Positions 54,738-63,046 of a DNA stretch of 64,000 nucleotides are shown here, piece by piece. The stretch covers positions 2,327,854 to 2,391,853 of the forward strand of contig NZ_LN890328.1 of NCBI RefSeq assembly GCF_001458595.1. The letters run 5' to 3'. The notes under the pieces were generated by a model that saw only the letters and a program-made list of their open reading frames with translations, searched no databases and was not told the origin of the DNA. The number at the start of each line of letters is the position of its first letter. The stretch's first letter is position 1. This stretch comes from Clostridium neonatale. Lineage in GTDB: Bacteria; Bacillota; Clostridia; Clostridiales; Clostridiaceae. A program made the position numbers and the translations under genes.

Positions 54738-55185
54738 TATTATTTAAATATTCTTTAACAATTTGACTAACAAGTTTGCCATCTGCTTTACCTAAAACTT
54801 TAGGTCTAACTACTGCCATAACTTTTCCCATGTCTTTAATGTTATTTGCACCCACTTCTTCAGCTGACTCTTTTACTATTTGTTTTATTTCTTCTTCGCT
54901 TAACTGCTGAGGAAGGTATTTTAAAAGGATTTCTATTTCAGCCTTATTTTGCTCAACTAGATCTTCTCTGTTCCCTTTTTCGAAATCAGCCAAAGCTTCT
55001 CTTCTTTGTTTGATTTCTTTTGCTAATATACTAATAACATCATCGTCTGCAAGTACTTTGTTCTCAGTCTTTTCAACTAATAATACCGCAGCCTTAGCTG
55101 TGCTAAGTACATTAGCTGTGAACTTATCTTTAGTCTTTAAAGCAGTTTTCCAATCATTTTGTAATTGTTCTTTAATTGTTGGCAT
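54733..55185 (-). CDS. yqeY: YqeY/GatB-like domain protein
   Basis: About 150 residues. YqeY signature: 'LLKYLPQQLSEEEIKQIV' and 'KDMGKVMAVVRPKVLGKADG'. Related to the tail domain of GatB in Glu-tRNA(Gln) amidotransferase; function unknown, often next to rpsU as here (29 bases after it). The ATG at 55185 follows GAGGG; an ATG six codons upstream is also in frame. Confidence 0.92.
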   Translation of the reverse strand: MPTIKEQLQNDWKTALKTKDKFTANVLSTAKAAVLLVEKTENKVLADDDVISILAKEIKQRREALADFEKGNREDLVEQNKAEIEILLKYLPQQLSEEEIKQIVKESAEEVGANNIKDMGKVMAVVRPKVLGKADGKLVSQIVKEYLNNK

Positions 55186-55214
55186 ATCCGTACCCTCTTT
55201 CAAAAGAAATAATT

Positions 55215-55391
55215 CTACTTGAACTTTCTCTTTCTAGCAGCTTCTGATTTCTTCTTCTTCTTAACGCTTGGCTTTTCGTAATGTTCTCTCTTTCTAACTT
55301 CTGAAAGAACTCCAGCTCTAGCACATTTTCTTTTAAATCTTCTTAACGCACTTTCAAGTGTTTCATTTTCTCCAACTTTAATTTCTGACAT
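55215..55391 (-). CDS. rpsU: 30S ribosomal protein S21
   Basis: 58 residues, beginning MSEIKVGENETLESALRRFK and ending in a Lys/Arg-rich tail ('KKKKKSEAARKRKFK'), the normal S21 composition and length. AGGGAGGGATATCA precedes the ATG at 55391. First gene of rpsU-yqeY. Confidence 0.97.
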   Translation of the reverse strand: MSEIKVGENETLESALRRFKRKCARAGVLSEVRKREHYEKPSVKKKKKSEAARKRKFK

Positions 55392-55528
55392 TGATATCCC
55401 TCCCTCCGCTAGCTAAAATTAATCAGCTATGGGCTTAATAACACATGATATATTATACAATATTTAAATAAACTATGTCAAGAATTAAGTAAAAAAATCA
55501 AAAGCTTATATCTAGAAACGGAGACAGT

Positions 55529-55873
55529 TTAAGTCAATTTCATAGGTAAAGTTTTTCCACCAAGTACGTGGAAATGAATATGATTTACAGTCTGACCACC
55601 ATCTCTACCACAATTATTAATAATTCTATAACCTGAATCAGCTATTTTTTCTTCTTTAACTAACTTATTTATAACTTTAAATATATGTGCTATTATATCT
55701 GAATTTTCTTCATTTAGTGCATTAACACTTTCTATATGTTCTTTGGGCACAACTAAAAAATGAATAGGTGCTTCAGGATTTATATCATGAAAAGCTATTA
55801 CTTTATCATCTTCATATAGTTTTTTACTTGGTATTTCACCTTTTATTATTTTACAAAAAATACATTCATCCAT
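55529..55873 (-). CDS. hinT: HIT-family hydrolase HinT
   Basis: 114 residues. HIT motif 'HIHFHVLGG' near residues 97-105 with catalytic His; zinc-type N-terminal 'CIFCKIIKGEIPS'. HinT proteins cleave AMP-lysine and other purine nucleoside phosphoramidates. GGGGGTGAGAGC precedes the ATG. Confidence 0.95.
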   Translation of the reverse strand: MDECIFCKIIKGEIPSKKLYEDDKVIAFHDINPEAPIHFLVVPKEHIESVNALNEENSDIIAHIFKVINKLVKEEKIADSGYRIINNCGRDGGQTVNHIHFHVLGGKTLPMKLT

Positions 55874-56260
55874 GCTCTCACCCCCTTAATCAATCCATGT
55901 CCTTTAGGATACCCATGGCAATTCATAATTTATTTTTATAAATTCAGCATTCAAAATATACATTTCAAAATTTAAGTAAGATCATTTACTTTTTAATGAA
56001 TGTATGAATTGTATTACTAAATTTATCTTGCCTACCATCTGATTTATCTTTTATCTAAATTAATATTTACTTGTTTTAACATTATATTTTGTAGATACTT
56101 CATATTTTTTATTAAATGTACTACTATTTATTATACCAATATATATGTTAAATTTCTACATTTCAAAACAATATAACTTAGATTTTATGTTGTTTCATTT
56201 ATAAAATACTTTCTTATTTATATATCTACCTTACAAAAGATTTTGTTATAAACATATTAA
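55874..56260. other. 387-base AT-rich gap between hinT and mtaB
   Basis: No gene or repeat recognised beyond the hairpin at 56237-56275. Confidence 0.5.
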
Positions 56261-56275
56261 TTATGACAAAATCTT
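56237..56275 (-). terminator. Terminator overlapping the end of mtaB
   Basis: AAGATTTTGTTATAA (56237-56251) pairs with TTATGACAAAATCTT (56261-56275) with one G-U, and a T-run follows on the minus strand. The stem includes the mtaB stop codon. Confidence 0.7.
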
Positions 56276-57634
56276 ACCACTTACATAATCACCATTTGCT
56301 TCTTCTATCTTACATTTAACTATTTTTCCAATTATATCACTTTTTTCACTTTCAAATACAACTCTAACATAATTCCTAGTATAGCCTTCAAAATATCCAG
56401 GCTTTTCATTGAGTTCTTTTTCAACTAAAACATCCATTTCTCTTCTAACTAAAGATTCACTAAATTCACCTTCATTTTTATTATTAAGTTCAATTAATGC
56501 CTTACTTCGATTTTCTTTAATTGTCCCATCAACCTGGTTAGGCATGTTTTCAGCCTTAGTACCCTTTCTTGGACTAAATTTAAATATGTGTGTTTTAGTT
56601 AGTTTTATTCTTTCTAAAAATTTATATGTTTCATTAAACTCTTCATCCGTTTCTCCTGGAAACCCTACAATAACATCTGTTGTTATTGATGCATCTTTAA
56701 GATTTTCTCTTATTTTATAAACAGCTTCTTCATATTCTTTAGCTGTATATCTTCTATTCATTCTTTTTAAAGTTTCATCACATCCACTTTGAAGTGATAA
56801 ATGGAATTGTGGACATAATTTTTTCATATGCCTCATTTTTTCAATAACTTCACCTGTAAAGAAACTTGGCTCAATAGATCCTATTCTTACTCTTTCAATT
56901 CCATCTAATTTTTCAATTTCTTGAAGAAGACTTATAAGAGTTACATCTCCTTCTAAATCTACACCATAAGACGCTGTATGAATTCCAGATAATATAATTT
57001 CTTTAAACCCGTGTTCTTCTAGTCTTTTTATTTCTTCTAAAACCTTATCTGGATCTTTTGAGCAAGTTCTTCCTCTTGTATATGGTATTAAGCAATATGT
57101 ACAAAATCTATTGCAGCCGTCTTGTATCTTTAAGAATGCTCTAGTCTTATCTTGATATTCTTCTATGTTAAGCTCCTCGAAAGTTTTATTCTTAAGAACT
57201 TCCCCAACAGCCACCTGCATCTTGCCTTCATCTTTAGCCTTATTTACATAATAAACAACATCACCTTTGTTTCTAGTACCAAGAACAACGTCAACTCCAT
57301 CTATTTTAGAAACTTCATCTGGAGATACTTGTGAATAACATCCCACTGCTGCAATAACAGCATTTTCATTTTTCCTTCTAGCTCTTCCTATTATTTGTCT
57401 AGATTTCTTGTCACTCATATTTGTTACTGAGCATGTATTGATTACATAAACATCTGCGAAATTATCAAATTCAGTTATTTCATATCCTTCCCTAAGGAAT
57501 TTTTCTGTCATTGCTTCCGTTTCGTAATGATTTACTCTACATCCTAATGTTGCAAAAGCCACACTAGGTTTTCTATTTTTCTTTAGTTCTTCTTCATTTT
57601 TTTCTTGAACTATCTTAATTTGGCTTTCTACCAT
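56261..57634 (-). CDS. mtaB: tRNA t6A37 methylthiotransferase MtaB
   Basis: Radical SAM enzyme converting t6A to ms2t6A at position 37 of tRNAs. 457 residues. N-terminal methylthiotransferase domain with Cys at 'TLGCRVNHYETE', 'NTCSVTN' and 'GCYSQ'; radical SAM cluster 'CNRFCTYCLIPYTRGR' near residue 173; C-terminal TRAM domain 'GYFEGYTRNYVRVVF'. Followed by the rsmE/prmA set in the same direction. Confidence 0.95.
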   Translation of the reverse strand: MVESQIKIVQEKNEEELKKNRKPSVAFATLGCRVNHYETEAMTEKFLREGYEITEFDNFADVYVINTCSVTNMSDKKSRQIIGRARRKNENAVIAAVGCYSQVSPDEVSKIDGVDVVLGTRNKGDVVYYVNKAKDEGKMQVAVGEVLKNKTFEELNIEEYQDKTRAFLKIQDGCNRFCTYCLIPYTRGRTCSKDPDKVLEEIKRLEEHGFKEIILSGIHTASYGVDLEGDVTLISLLQEIEKLDGIERVRIGSIEPSFFTGEVIEKMRHMKKLCPQFHLSLQSGCDETLKRMNRRYTAKEYEEAVYKIRENLKDASITTDVIVGFPGETDEEFNETYKFLERIKLTKTHIFKFSPRKGTKAENMPNQVDGTIKENRSKALIELNNKNEGEFSESLVRREMDVLVEKELNEKPGYFEGYTRNYVRVVFESEKSDIIGKIVKCKIEEANGDYVSGKILS

Positions 57635-57640
57635 ATTAAT

Positions 57641-58402
57641 CTAAATCCCTCCTAAGTCTCCTAATTCATATTGCAATAATGCTGCTAACGTAAATCCTGC
57701 TGTTTCAGTTCTAAGTATTCTATTTCCAAGTGTTATAATCTTAGCACCTTTTTCTCTTAGTAGTTCTATTTCCTCTTCTTCGAATCCGCCTTCAGGACCT
57801 ATTAATATACCAATGTCAACTATATCTTCTAGCTTTATATTATTCTCTTCAAATTCATTTATGAGGCTTCTTATCCCATAATTCTCTGCATTCTCATATG
57901 CTACTAGAAATAAATCCATATCTTTTAATTCATCTATTGCTTCATCAAAGTCAACTACTTCTTTTACTTTCGGTATTATGCTTCTTTTAGACTGTTTGCA
58001 GGCCTCCAATGCTATTCTATTTAATCTATCAAGTTTTTTAAACTCACCTTTAAGTTTTACATCAACTCTTGAAGTAATAGTAGGAATAAATTCAAAAACT
58101 CCAAGTTCAGTTCCTTTTTGAACTATTAAATCCATCTTTTGTCCTTTAGGAAGACCTTGAAACAAATGAATTCTTATACTGCTTTCATTGTTTTTATCTA
58201 ATTTTTCTATTATTTTTACAATGACTTCAGATTTAGTAATGCTGTCTATTTCACATAAATATTCAATACCTTCACAATTATTTAGGATTATTTTTTCACC
58301 TTCATCTAATCTTAAAACTTTGTATATATGTTTAACATCATCACCTAATATTTTTCCTTCACTTGTTGTAATATTACATGGCTCTGTAAAAAATTTATGC
58401 AT
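57641..58402 (-). CDS. rsmE: 16S rRNA (uracil(1498)-N3)-methyltransferase
   Basis: 253 residues. Trefoil-knot SPOUT motifs 'GILIGPEGGFEEEEIELL' near residue 200 and 'LGNRILRTETAGFTLAALLQ' at the C-terminus, PUA-like N-terminal domain. AAAGGAGAAGATT before the ATG. Part of prmA-rsmE-mtaB. Confidence 0.95.
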   Translation of the reverse strand: MHKFFTEPCNITTSEGKILGDDVKHIYKVLRLDEGEKIILNNCEGIEYLCEIDSITKSEVIVKIIEKLDKNNESSIRIHLFQGLPKGQKMDLIVQKGTELGVFEFIPTITSRVDVKLKGEFKKLDRLNRIALEACKQSKRSIIPKVKEVVDFDEAIDELKDMDLFLVAYENAENYGIRSLINEFEENNIKLEDIVDIGILIGPEGGFEEEEIELLREKGAKIITLGNRILRTETAGFTLAALLQYELGDLGGI

Positions 58403-58422
58403 AATCTTCTCCTTTAAAACAT

Positions 58423-59367
58423 TTATTTAATACATTTTGCAACTATGCAATTCCATTCACCATCTTTATTTATTTCAATTACTTCAAATCCACATTCATT
58501 TAATTTATTTGTTACCATTTCAACTCTATCATGGATTATTCCTGATGTTATGAATAATCCTCCATCATTAAGTGCTTTCTTAACATCTTCAGTTAATACG
58601 CATATAATTTCAGCAATTATATTTGCAACAACAACATCTGCTTTTCCATTTACTACATCTAATAAATTACCTTCTAAAACTTCTATATTATCTAAATTAT
58701 TAAAGCTTATATTTTCTTTTGAAGAATCAACAGCTACAGGATCTAAATCAACACCTATAACATGTTTTGCACCAAGCTTTGCTGCTGCTATTGCAAGAAT
58801 TCCTGATCCACATCCAACATCGAATACAGTTGTATCTGGTTTAACATATTTATCTAAAGCTTGAATACACATTCTTGTTGTTTCATGAGTACCTGTTCCA
58901 AAAGCCATACCTGGATCTAATTCTATTACTAAATCTTTTTCATTCGCCTCATATTCTTCCCATATTGGCTTAATTACAATTTTATCTGTAATTTTAACTG
59001 GCTTATAGTACTTCTTCCAATTGTTGGCCCAATCTTCTTCATGCATTGTTTTTGCTTCAACTATACCTTCACCAATATCTATTCCCATTGATTTTATTTC
59101 TTCAAGTTTTTCCTTAGTATACTCAACAATTTCATCTACCTTATCATCTTGTGAAAAATAAGCTTTAACCACTGCTGCGTTACCTTTATGCTCTAATATA
59201 TTTATATCTGCAAAATCCCATGTTAATGGTCCCTGATCTCTAGATAGCAAATCTTCTGGATCTTCTATTGCAACATTAGGGCATCCTAATCCATAGAAAA
59301 TACCTGATATTGGTTCTAAAGCCTCACTCTTTGTTATTACACTAACTTCTATCCATATTCCGTCCAT
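58423..59367 (-). CDS. prmA: Ribosomal protein L11 methyltransferase
   Basis: 314 residues. SAM motif I 'TVFDVGCGSGILAIAAAKLG' near residue 180 and 'VVANIIAEII' (NxxxxxL-type motif) near residue 245. The ATG at 59367 shares bases with the stop codon of a small upstream frame (TAATG). Downstream is rsmE after 20 bases. Confidence 0.95.
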   Translation of the reverse strand: MDGIWIEVSVITKSEALEPISGIFYGLGCPNVAIEDPEDLLSRDQGPLTWDFADINILEHKGNAAVVKAYFSQDDKVDEIVEYTKEKLEEIKSMGIDIGEGIVEAKTMHEEDWANNWKKYYKPVKITDKIVIKPIWEEYEANEKDLVIELDPGMAFGTGTHETTRMCIQALDKYVKPDTTVFDVGCGSGILAIAAAKLGAKHVIGVDLDPVAVDSSKENISFNNLDNIEVLEGNLLDVVNGKADVVVANIIAEIICVLTEDVKKALNDGGLFITSGIIHDRVEMVTNKLNECGFEVIEINKDGEWNCIVAKCIK

Positions 59368-59468
59368 TATATAATCTTCCCTTCTTTACTTATTATAAAT
59401 TTTTTATCTTCTTCATTGCCATATAATGCTTGATGTGGTACAAGCCAAGCATTATAACCCATCTTCAT
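59367..59468 (-). CDS. Possible 33-codon frame or gene fragment ahead of prmA
   Basis: A frame of 33 residues (starting MKMGYNAWLVPHQALYG) ends in TAATG, overlapping the prmA start, which would allow translational coupling. It lacks a good ribosome binding site. Another frame upstream (59514-59452, MQDLGSLLKETFSSVDED) could be the other part of the same decayed gene. Not recognised. Confidence 0.25.
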   Translation of the reverse strand: MKMGYNAWLVPHQALYGNEEDKKFIISKEGKII

Positions 59469-59600
59469 CTACTGATGAAAATGTTTCCTTAAGCAGAGAG
59501 CCCAAATCTTGCATTTTGTGCGAATCACTTACACCTATGAATGTATATGATTAGGTGTTTCCTTTTTTTAATTACATCTAATCTCCATAATATAAGCATA

Positions 59601-59652
59601 TTCTTATATTCTTATATTCTTATATTCTTATATTCTTATATTCTTATATTCT
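59601..59652. repeat. Tandem TTCTTATA repeat, about 6.5 copies
   Basis: An uninterrupted run of the 8-base unit TTCTTATA. Noncoding; likely variable between strains. Confidence 0.92.
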
Positions 59653-59770
59653 GGGCATTTTTTCATTCTTAAAATAATTACACAATAATTTTTTTATTTA
59701 ACCTGTGTCACTTCTTTACTTTTAGTTGTCGTAACTTCTAGTTATTCACATTTTAAAGGAAACTCACTAT

Positions 59771-59845
59771 TCACATCCGTTCATAGGAGTAAGTTCGATC
59801 AGCCAAATATATTCGGAAATTTCTACTCACATTCGTTCGTAGAAG
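59771..59845. repeat. Diverged direct repeat with a small hairpin
   Basis: TCACATCCGTTCATAGGAG (59771-59789) and TCACATTCGTTCGTAGAAG (59827-59845) match at 15 of 19 positions. TTCTAC (59821-59826) and GTAGAA around the second copy form a hairpin. Confidence 0.5.
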
Positions 59846-59898
59846 GGCTATACCACTAAACTCGTTCCTCACCAAGTTTTATATGCCAATTTTGGTTC

Positions 59899-60552
59899 TC
59901 ACTTAACTGCAATTAAAAACTTTGTCCTTATTCCTTTTTCAGTAAACATCTTTTCATGTTCAGTTTCAACATTACCTATAAAATCACTATTATGTAAATC
60001 ATAAGTTATATATTTAATTGTAAACTTACTTTCCTTAAAATATTCAAGAGATTCTTCAAATAATTCATCATCATCAGTTTTAAAATAAATTTCTCCATTA
60101 TCACGCAAAAAAGTTCTATATTGATTTAACTGCCTAGTGTGAGTTAATCTTCTCTTTTTATGCTTTTCTCTTGGCCAAGGATTGCAAAAATTTATATAGA
60201 TTCTATCTATAACATCATTTTCATCAAATATGTTGCTTATGAGGCTTATTTCTTGTGCCATTAATTTAATATTGGTAAGCGGCATATTTTTTTCTTCATA
60301 TGCTTTAACAATATTTCTCTTCGCCAGTCCTAATACTTCATCTTTTATATCAATTGCCATATAATTTATATTTGGATTTTCTGAACCATGTACAGCCATA
60401 AACGTTCCTTTTCCACATCCTAATTCTAAATATATAGGCTGATCTTTTTCAAAAGTTTCTCTCCATTTCCCTTTATTTTCTTTAGGATTTATAACAAAAA
60501 AGCTACAAGCCTCTAATTCAGGTCTCGCCCATGGTTTTTTTCTCATTCTCAT
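59899..60552 (-). CDS. trmB: tRNA (guanine(46)-N7)-methyltransferase
   Basis: 217 residues. SAM motif 'YLELGCGKGTFMAVHG' near residue 45, 'INFCNPWPREKHKKRRL' near residue 125, and C-terminal 'TEHEKMFTEKGIRTKF', all typical of TrmB. GGAGTG before the ATG. Sits between the reductase gene and prmA. Confidence 0.95.
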   Translation of the reverse strand: MRMRKKPWARPELEACSFFVINPKENKGKWRETFEKDQPIYLELGCGKGTFMAVHGSENPNINYMAIDIKDEVLGLAKRNIVKAYEEKNMPLTNIKLMAQEISLISNIFDENDVIDRIYINFCNPWPREKHKKRRLTHTRQLNQYRTFLRDNGEIYFKTDDDELFEESLEYFKESKFTIKYITYDLHNSDFIGNVETEHEKMFTEKGIRTKFLIAVK

Positions 60553-60671
60553 AGTTATTCACTCCATTATTTATCATTCATAATAATTATACATATATAA
60601 AAATATATTGCAATTTTTTGTTGCTTTTACTCTATAATTCATATAAATATATATATTTTTTAATCTAAATA

Positions 60672-60720
60672 AGCCACAATAAAGTTTAAACATATTAATA
60701 TCGTAAACTTTACTGTGGCT
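60672..60720 (-). terminator. Terminator of the nitrite/sulfite reductase gene
   Basis: A 17-bp stem with one mismatch (60672-60688 with 60704-60720), core CCACAATAAAGTTTA, directly after the gene on the minus strand. Confidence 0.75.
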
Positions 60721-60736
60721 AATATATTATTCTTTA

Positions 60737-62284
60737 CTATGAATATATTTTTACTAGGTCCTTTAACTCATTTTCATATTTATCTACAAACTCTTCAAAA
60801 TTAACATTTTTTTCTTCCACCTTTATTGCAAGTTCGTATAAGAATTCCGGAATTTTTTCACTTAAAATACTTCCATAGACTTTCCCTAATCTTGCATTCC
60901 CCTCTTCAAATGATCCATTAATATGAAGTTCAAATACATCTTTAAGTTCACCATCAATTCTTTTACGACTTCCAGCAAATCCTATCATCGAAGCTTCATG
61001 AATACCGCACGAATTCATGCAACCTGACAAATGAACCCTTGGAAGAACATCTTTTTTATAACTTTTTTCTCTAAAATATTCTAATATATTAAATAGGGTC
61101 TTTTGACTTTCACAGATACCAATTTGACAAGTAGGTACTCCTATACATGATACACTTTGTTCTAGATGTGTTTCTCCCCCACGACCTTCTGTAATATCTA
61201 GAACCTTTCCAGCTTCATCACCATTTAAGTTTCTTATATATATTCCTTCTGTCATTGTAAGGCGTAATTCCACTTGCTTCATATCTTCAATACAATCTAA
61301 TATATCTTCTAAATCTTTTAAGTGTAATTGCCCTCCAAAAGGATGAAAATATACACTATATAATCCATTTTGTTTTTGAGCATATAATCTTTGATTATTT
61401 ATTTCTGTTTCCTTTCCTTCTTTATCAATTTCAATTGGATGTAAATCTAAAGTTAAATCTTCATCTTTCATCACATCATCAAGCTTTTCTTGATAGCATT
61501 TTAGAAATTCTTCTTTTCCCATCCTCTCTACAATATATCTTATTCTTGCTTTATGTTTATTTTCATAGTCTCCTTGTTCAATAAACAGTTTAGTCATTGC
61601 TTCAACGTGATATAAAACTACACTTGGATCTATTAACTTTGGGTATTCTATACTTAATTTAGGATTAGCACCTAGTCCGCCTCCCAAGTATACCTTAAAA
61701 TATTTCTTATGATCTTTAATTGTTGCTAAAAACCCTAAATCTGTAATATTACAATGACCACAATCCATATTGCTGCTTGAAAAAGATACCTTTAACTTTC
61801 TTGGTAGTTTATATGAAGTTATCTTTTTTAGAAAATGATTATTTACTATTAATGCATATGGAGTTACATCAAATGCTTCAAATCTGTCAACACCTGCTAG
61901 AGGAGAAATAGCAACATTCCTTGGATAATTACCACCTGCGCCTCTTGTGTATATATTTTCTTCTAGTGCTTCTTTCATAAGGTCACAAACCTCATCTATT
62001 GTTAAATCATGAAATTGTATTGCTTCTCTTGTTGTTAAATGAACCTTTTCCAATCCATACTTTTTAGCTGTATCTAAAATCCACTTCATTTGTTTCTTGC
62101 TTGTTATACCAGATGGAATTCTTAGTCTTATCATAAACCCATTTTTATTTCTTTGAGCATATACTCCCATGCCGCCAGATACTTTCTTAAATTCCATAAT
62201 TGAAATTTCATTTTCTAAAAATTTATGTCCAACTTTTCTAAACTCTTCGATTTCTTTTAATAATTCTTTTTTTAAATCATCCAT
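60737..62284 (-). CDS. Siroheme nitrite/sulfite reductase
   Basis: 515 residues, nitrite/sulfite reductase family with two ferredoxin-like half-domains and siroheme/4Fe-4S domains. The cluster ligands are the two pairs CxxxxxC in 'SCIGVPTCQIG' and CxxxC in 'LSGCMNSCGIHEA' near residues 385 and 425. 'TTREAIQFHDL' near residue 80 is the siroheme-binding Arg region. Whether it reduces nitrite or sulfite cannot be decided; no nitrate, siroheme or sulfur-assimilation genes are adjacent. It receives electrons from ferredoxin or an unlinked subunit. Confidence 0.85.
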   Translation of the reverse strand: MDDLKKELLKEIEEFRKVGHKFLENEISIMEFKKVSGGMGVYAQRNKNGFMIRLRIPSGITSKKQMKWILDTAKKYGLEKVHLTTREAIQFHDLTIDEVCDLMKEALEENIYTRGAGGNYPRNVAISPLAGVDRFEAFDVTPYALIVNNHFLKKITSYKLPRKLKVSFSSSNMDCGHCNITDLGFLATIKDHKKYFKVYLGGGLGANPKLSIEYPKLIDPSVVLYHVEAMTKLFIEQGDYENKHKARIRYIVERMGKEEFLKCYQEKLDDVMKDEDLTLDLHPIEIDKEGKETEINNQRLYAQKQNGLYSVYFHPFGGQLHLKDLEDILDCIEDMKQVELRLTMTEGIYIRNLNGDEAGKVLDITEGRGGETHLEQSVSCIGVPTCQIGICESQKTLFNILEYFREKSYKKDVLPRVHLSGCMNSCGIHEASMIGFAGSRKRIDGELKDVFELHINGSFEEGNARLGKVYGSILSEKIPEFLYELAIKVEEKNVNFEEFVDKYENELKDLVKIYS

Positions 62285-62482
62285 TTGTTAATCTTCCCCT
62301 CAATTTAGATTTGATAAATATATTCTATAAATAATATTCTGATATCCGCTCAAAAATATTCATAAATACTTATATCTTTTGATACACTCCGAATTATTAA
62401 TAAATTTTACAAAAACTTTTTATAAATTTTTCATAAAATTTATAACGTAATTATAAATTAAATTAACTTTTTATAAAATTAG

Positions 62483-62509
62483 TAAATTATTGTAGTTTTC
62501 CATCGATAT
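62483..62509 (+). promoter_or_regulatory. Sigma-D (flagellar) type promoter
   Basis: TAAA (62483-62486), exactly 15 bases, then ATCGATAT (62502-62509), matching the sigma-28/sigma-D consensus TAAA-N15-GCCGATAT at all but two positions. It is 37 bases from the start codon of the FlxA-like gene. Confidence 0.6.
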
Positions 62510-62545
62510 ATTTTTTGAATATAACAATAAAGGAGATGGAAAGTC

Positions 62546-62965
62546 ATGCAAATAAACAGTATAACAAATAGTACTAATAATAATTATTCTTCAACACAGA
62601 CCAATAACAACTCAAGCGAACTATCAGAACTAAAATCTCAATTAAAAGAATTACAAAGTGATTTATCAGAAGTTCAAAGCGATTCTTCATTAGATGAAGA
62701 TACCAAAACAACAAAAACTTCTCTTTTGCAATCACAGATTTCATCAGTTCAAAATCAAATAACAAAGTTAAAAACTGAGGAAAAGGAATCGCAATCTCAA
62801 ACAAAAGATTCACCAAACAATTCTGATAGTGAAAAAAGTGGAGTAGTTGTATCTGGAAATTTAAGTAGACTCATAGATGCTAATCGCTCTGGTGATAAAT
62901 CTGTTATTGAGCAAATTAAATCTGAGCAAGAAAAAGAAAAGAATAATACTTACACTATATACTAA
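62546..62965 (+). CDS. FlxA-like protein
   Basis: 139 residues. N-terminal Ser/Thr/Asn-rich stretch, a coiled coil at ~25-80 with heptads of Leu ('SELKSQLKELQSDLSEVQ', 'LLQSQISSVQNQITKLK'), then a polar Lys/Glu tail. This is the FlxA-like layout. In E. coli flxA is transcribed by the flagellar sigma factor, and a matching promoter precedes this gene. The function of FlxA is unknown. AAGGAG before the ATG. Confidence 0.75.
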   Translation: MQINSITNSTNNNYSSTQTNNNSSELSELKSQLKELQSDLSEVQSDSSLDEDTKTTKTSLLQSQISSVQNQITKLKTEEKESQSQTKDSPNNSDSEKSGVVVSGNLSRLIDANRSGDKSVIEQIKSEQEKEKNNTYTIY

Positions 62966-63004
62966 TATTTTATTTGTATCAATTAGTGCACATAATTTAT
63001 AAAA

Positions 63005-63039
63005 TAAGAGCATTTATTCTAAGTTAATAAATGCTCTTA
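63005..63039. terminator. Bidirectional terminator between the FlxA-like gene and dnaJ
   Basis: TAAGAGCATTTATT (63005-63018) pairs perfectly with 63026-63039 around CTAAGTT, between convergent genes. Confidence 0.85.
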
Positions 63040-63046
63040 TACATTC

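Larger units (their letters stand above)
59368..59898. other. 531-base gap between prmA and trmB
   Basis: Contains the small frame above, hairpins TAATGCTTG/CAAGCATTA (59424-59454) and ACACCTA/TAGGTGT (near 59540-59568), an 8-mer tandem repeat (59601-59652) and a diverged 19-bp direct repeat (59771-59789 and 59827-59845). Confidence 0.6.
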
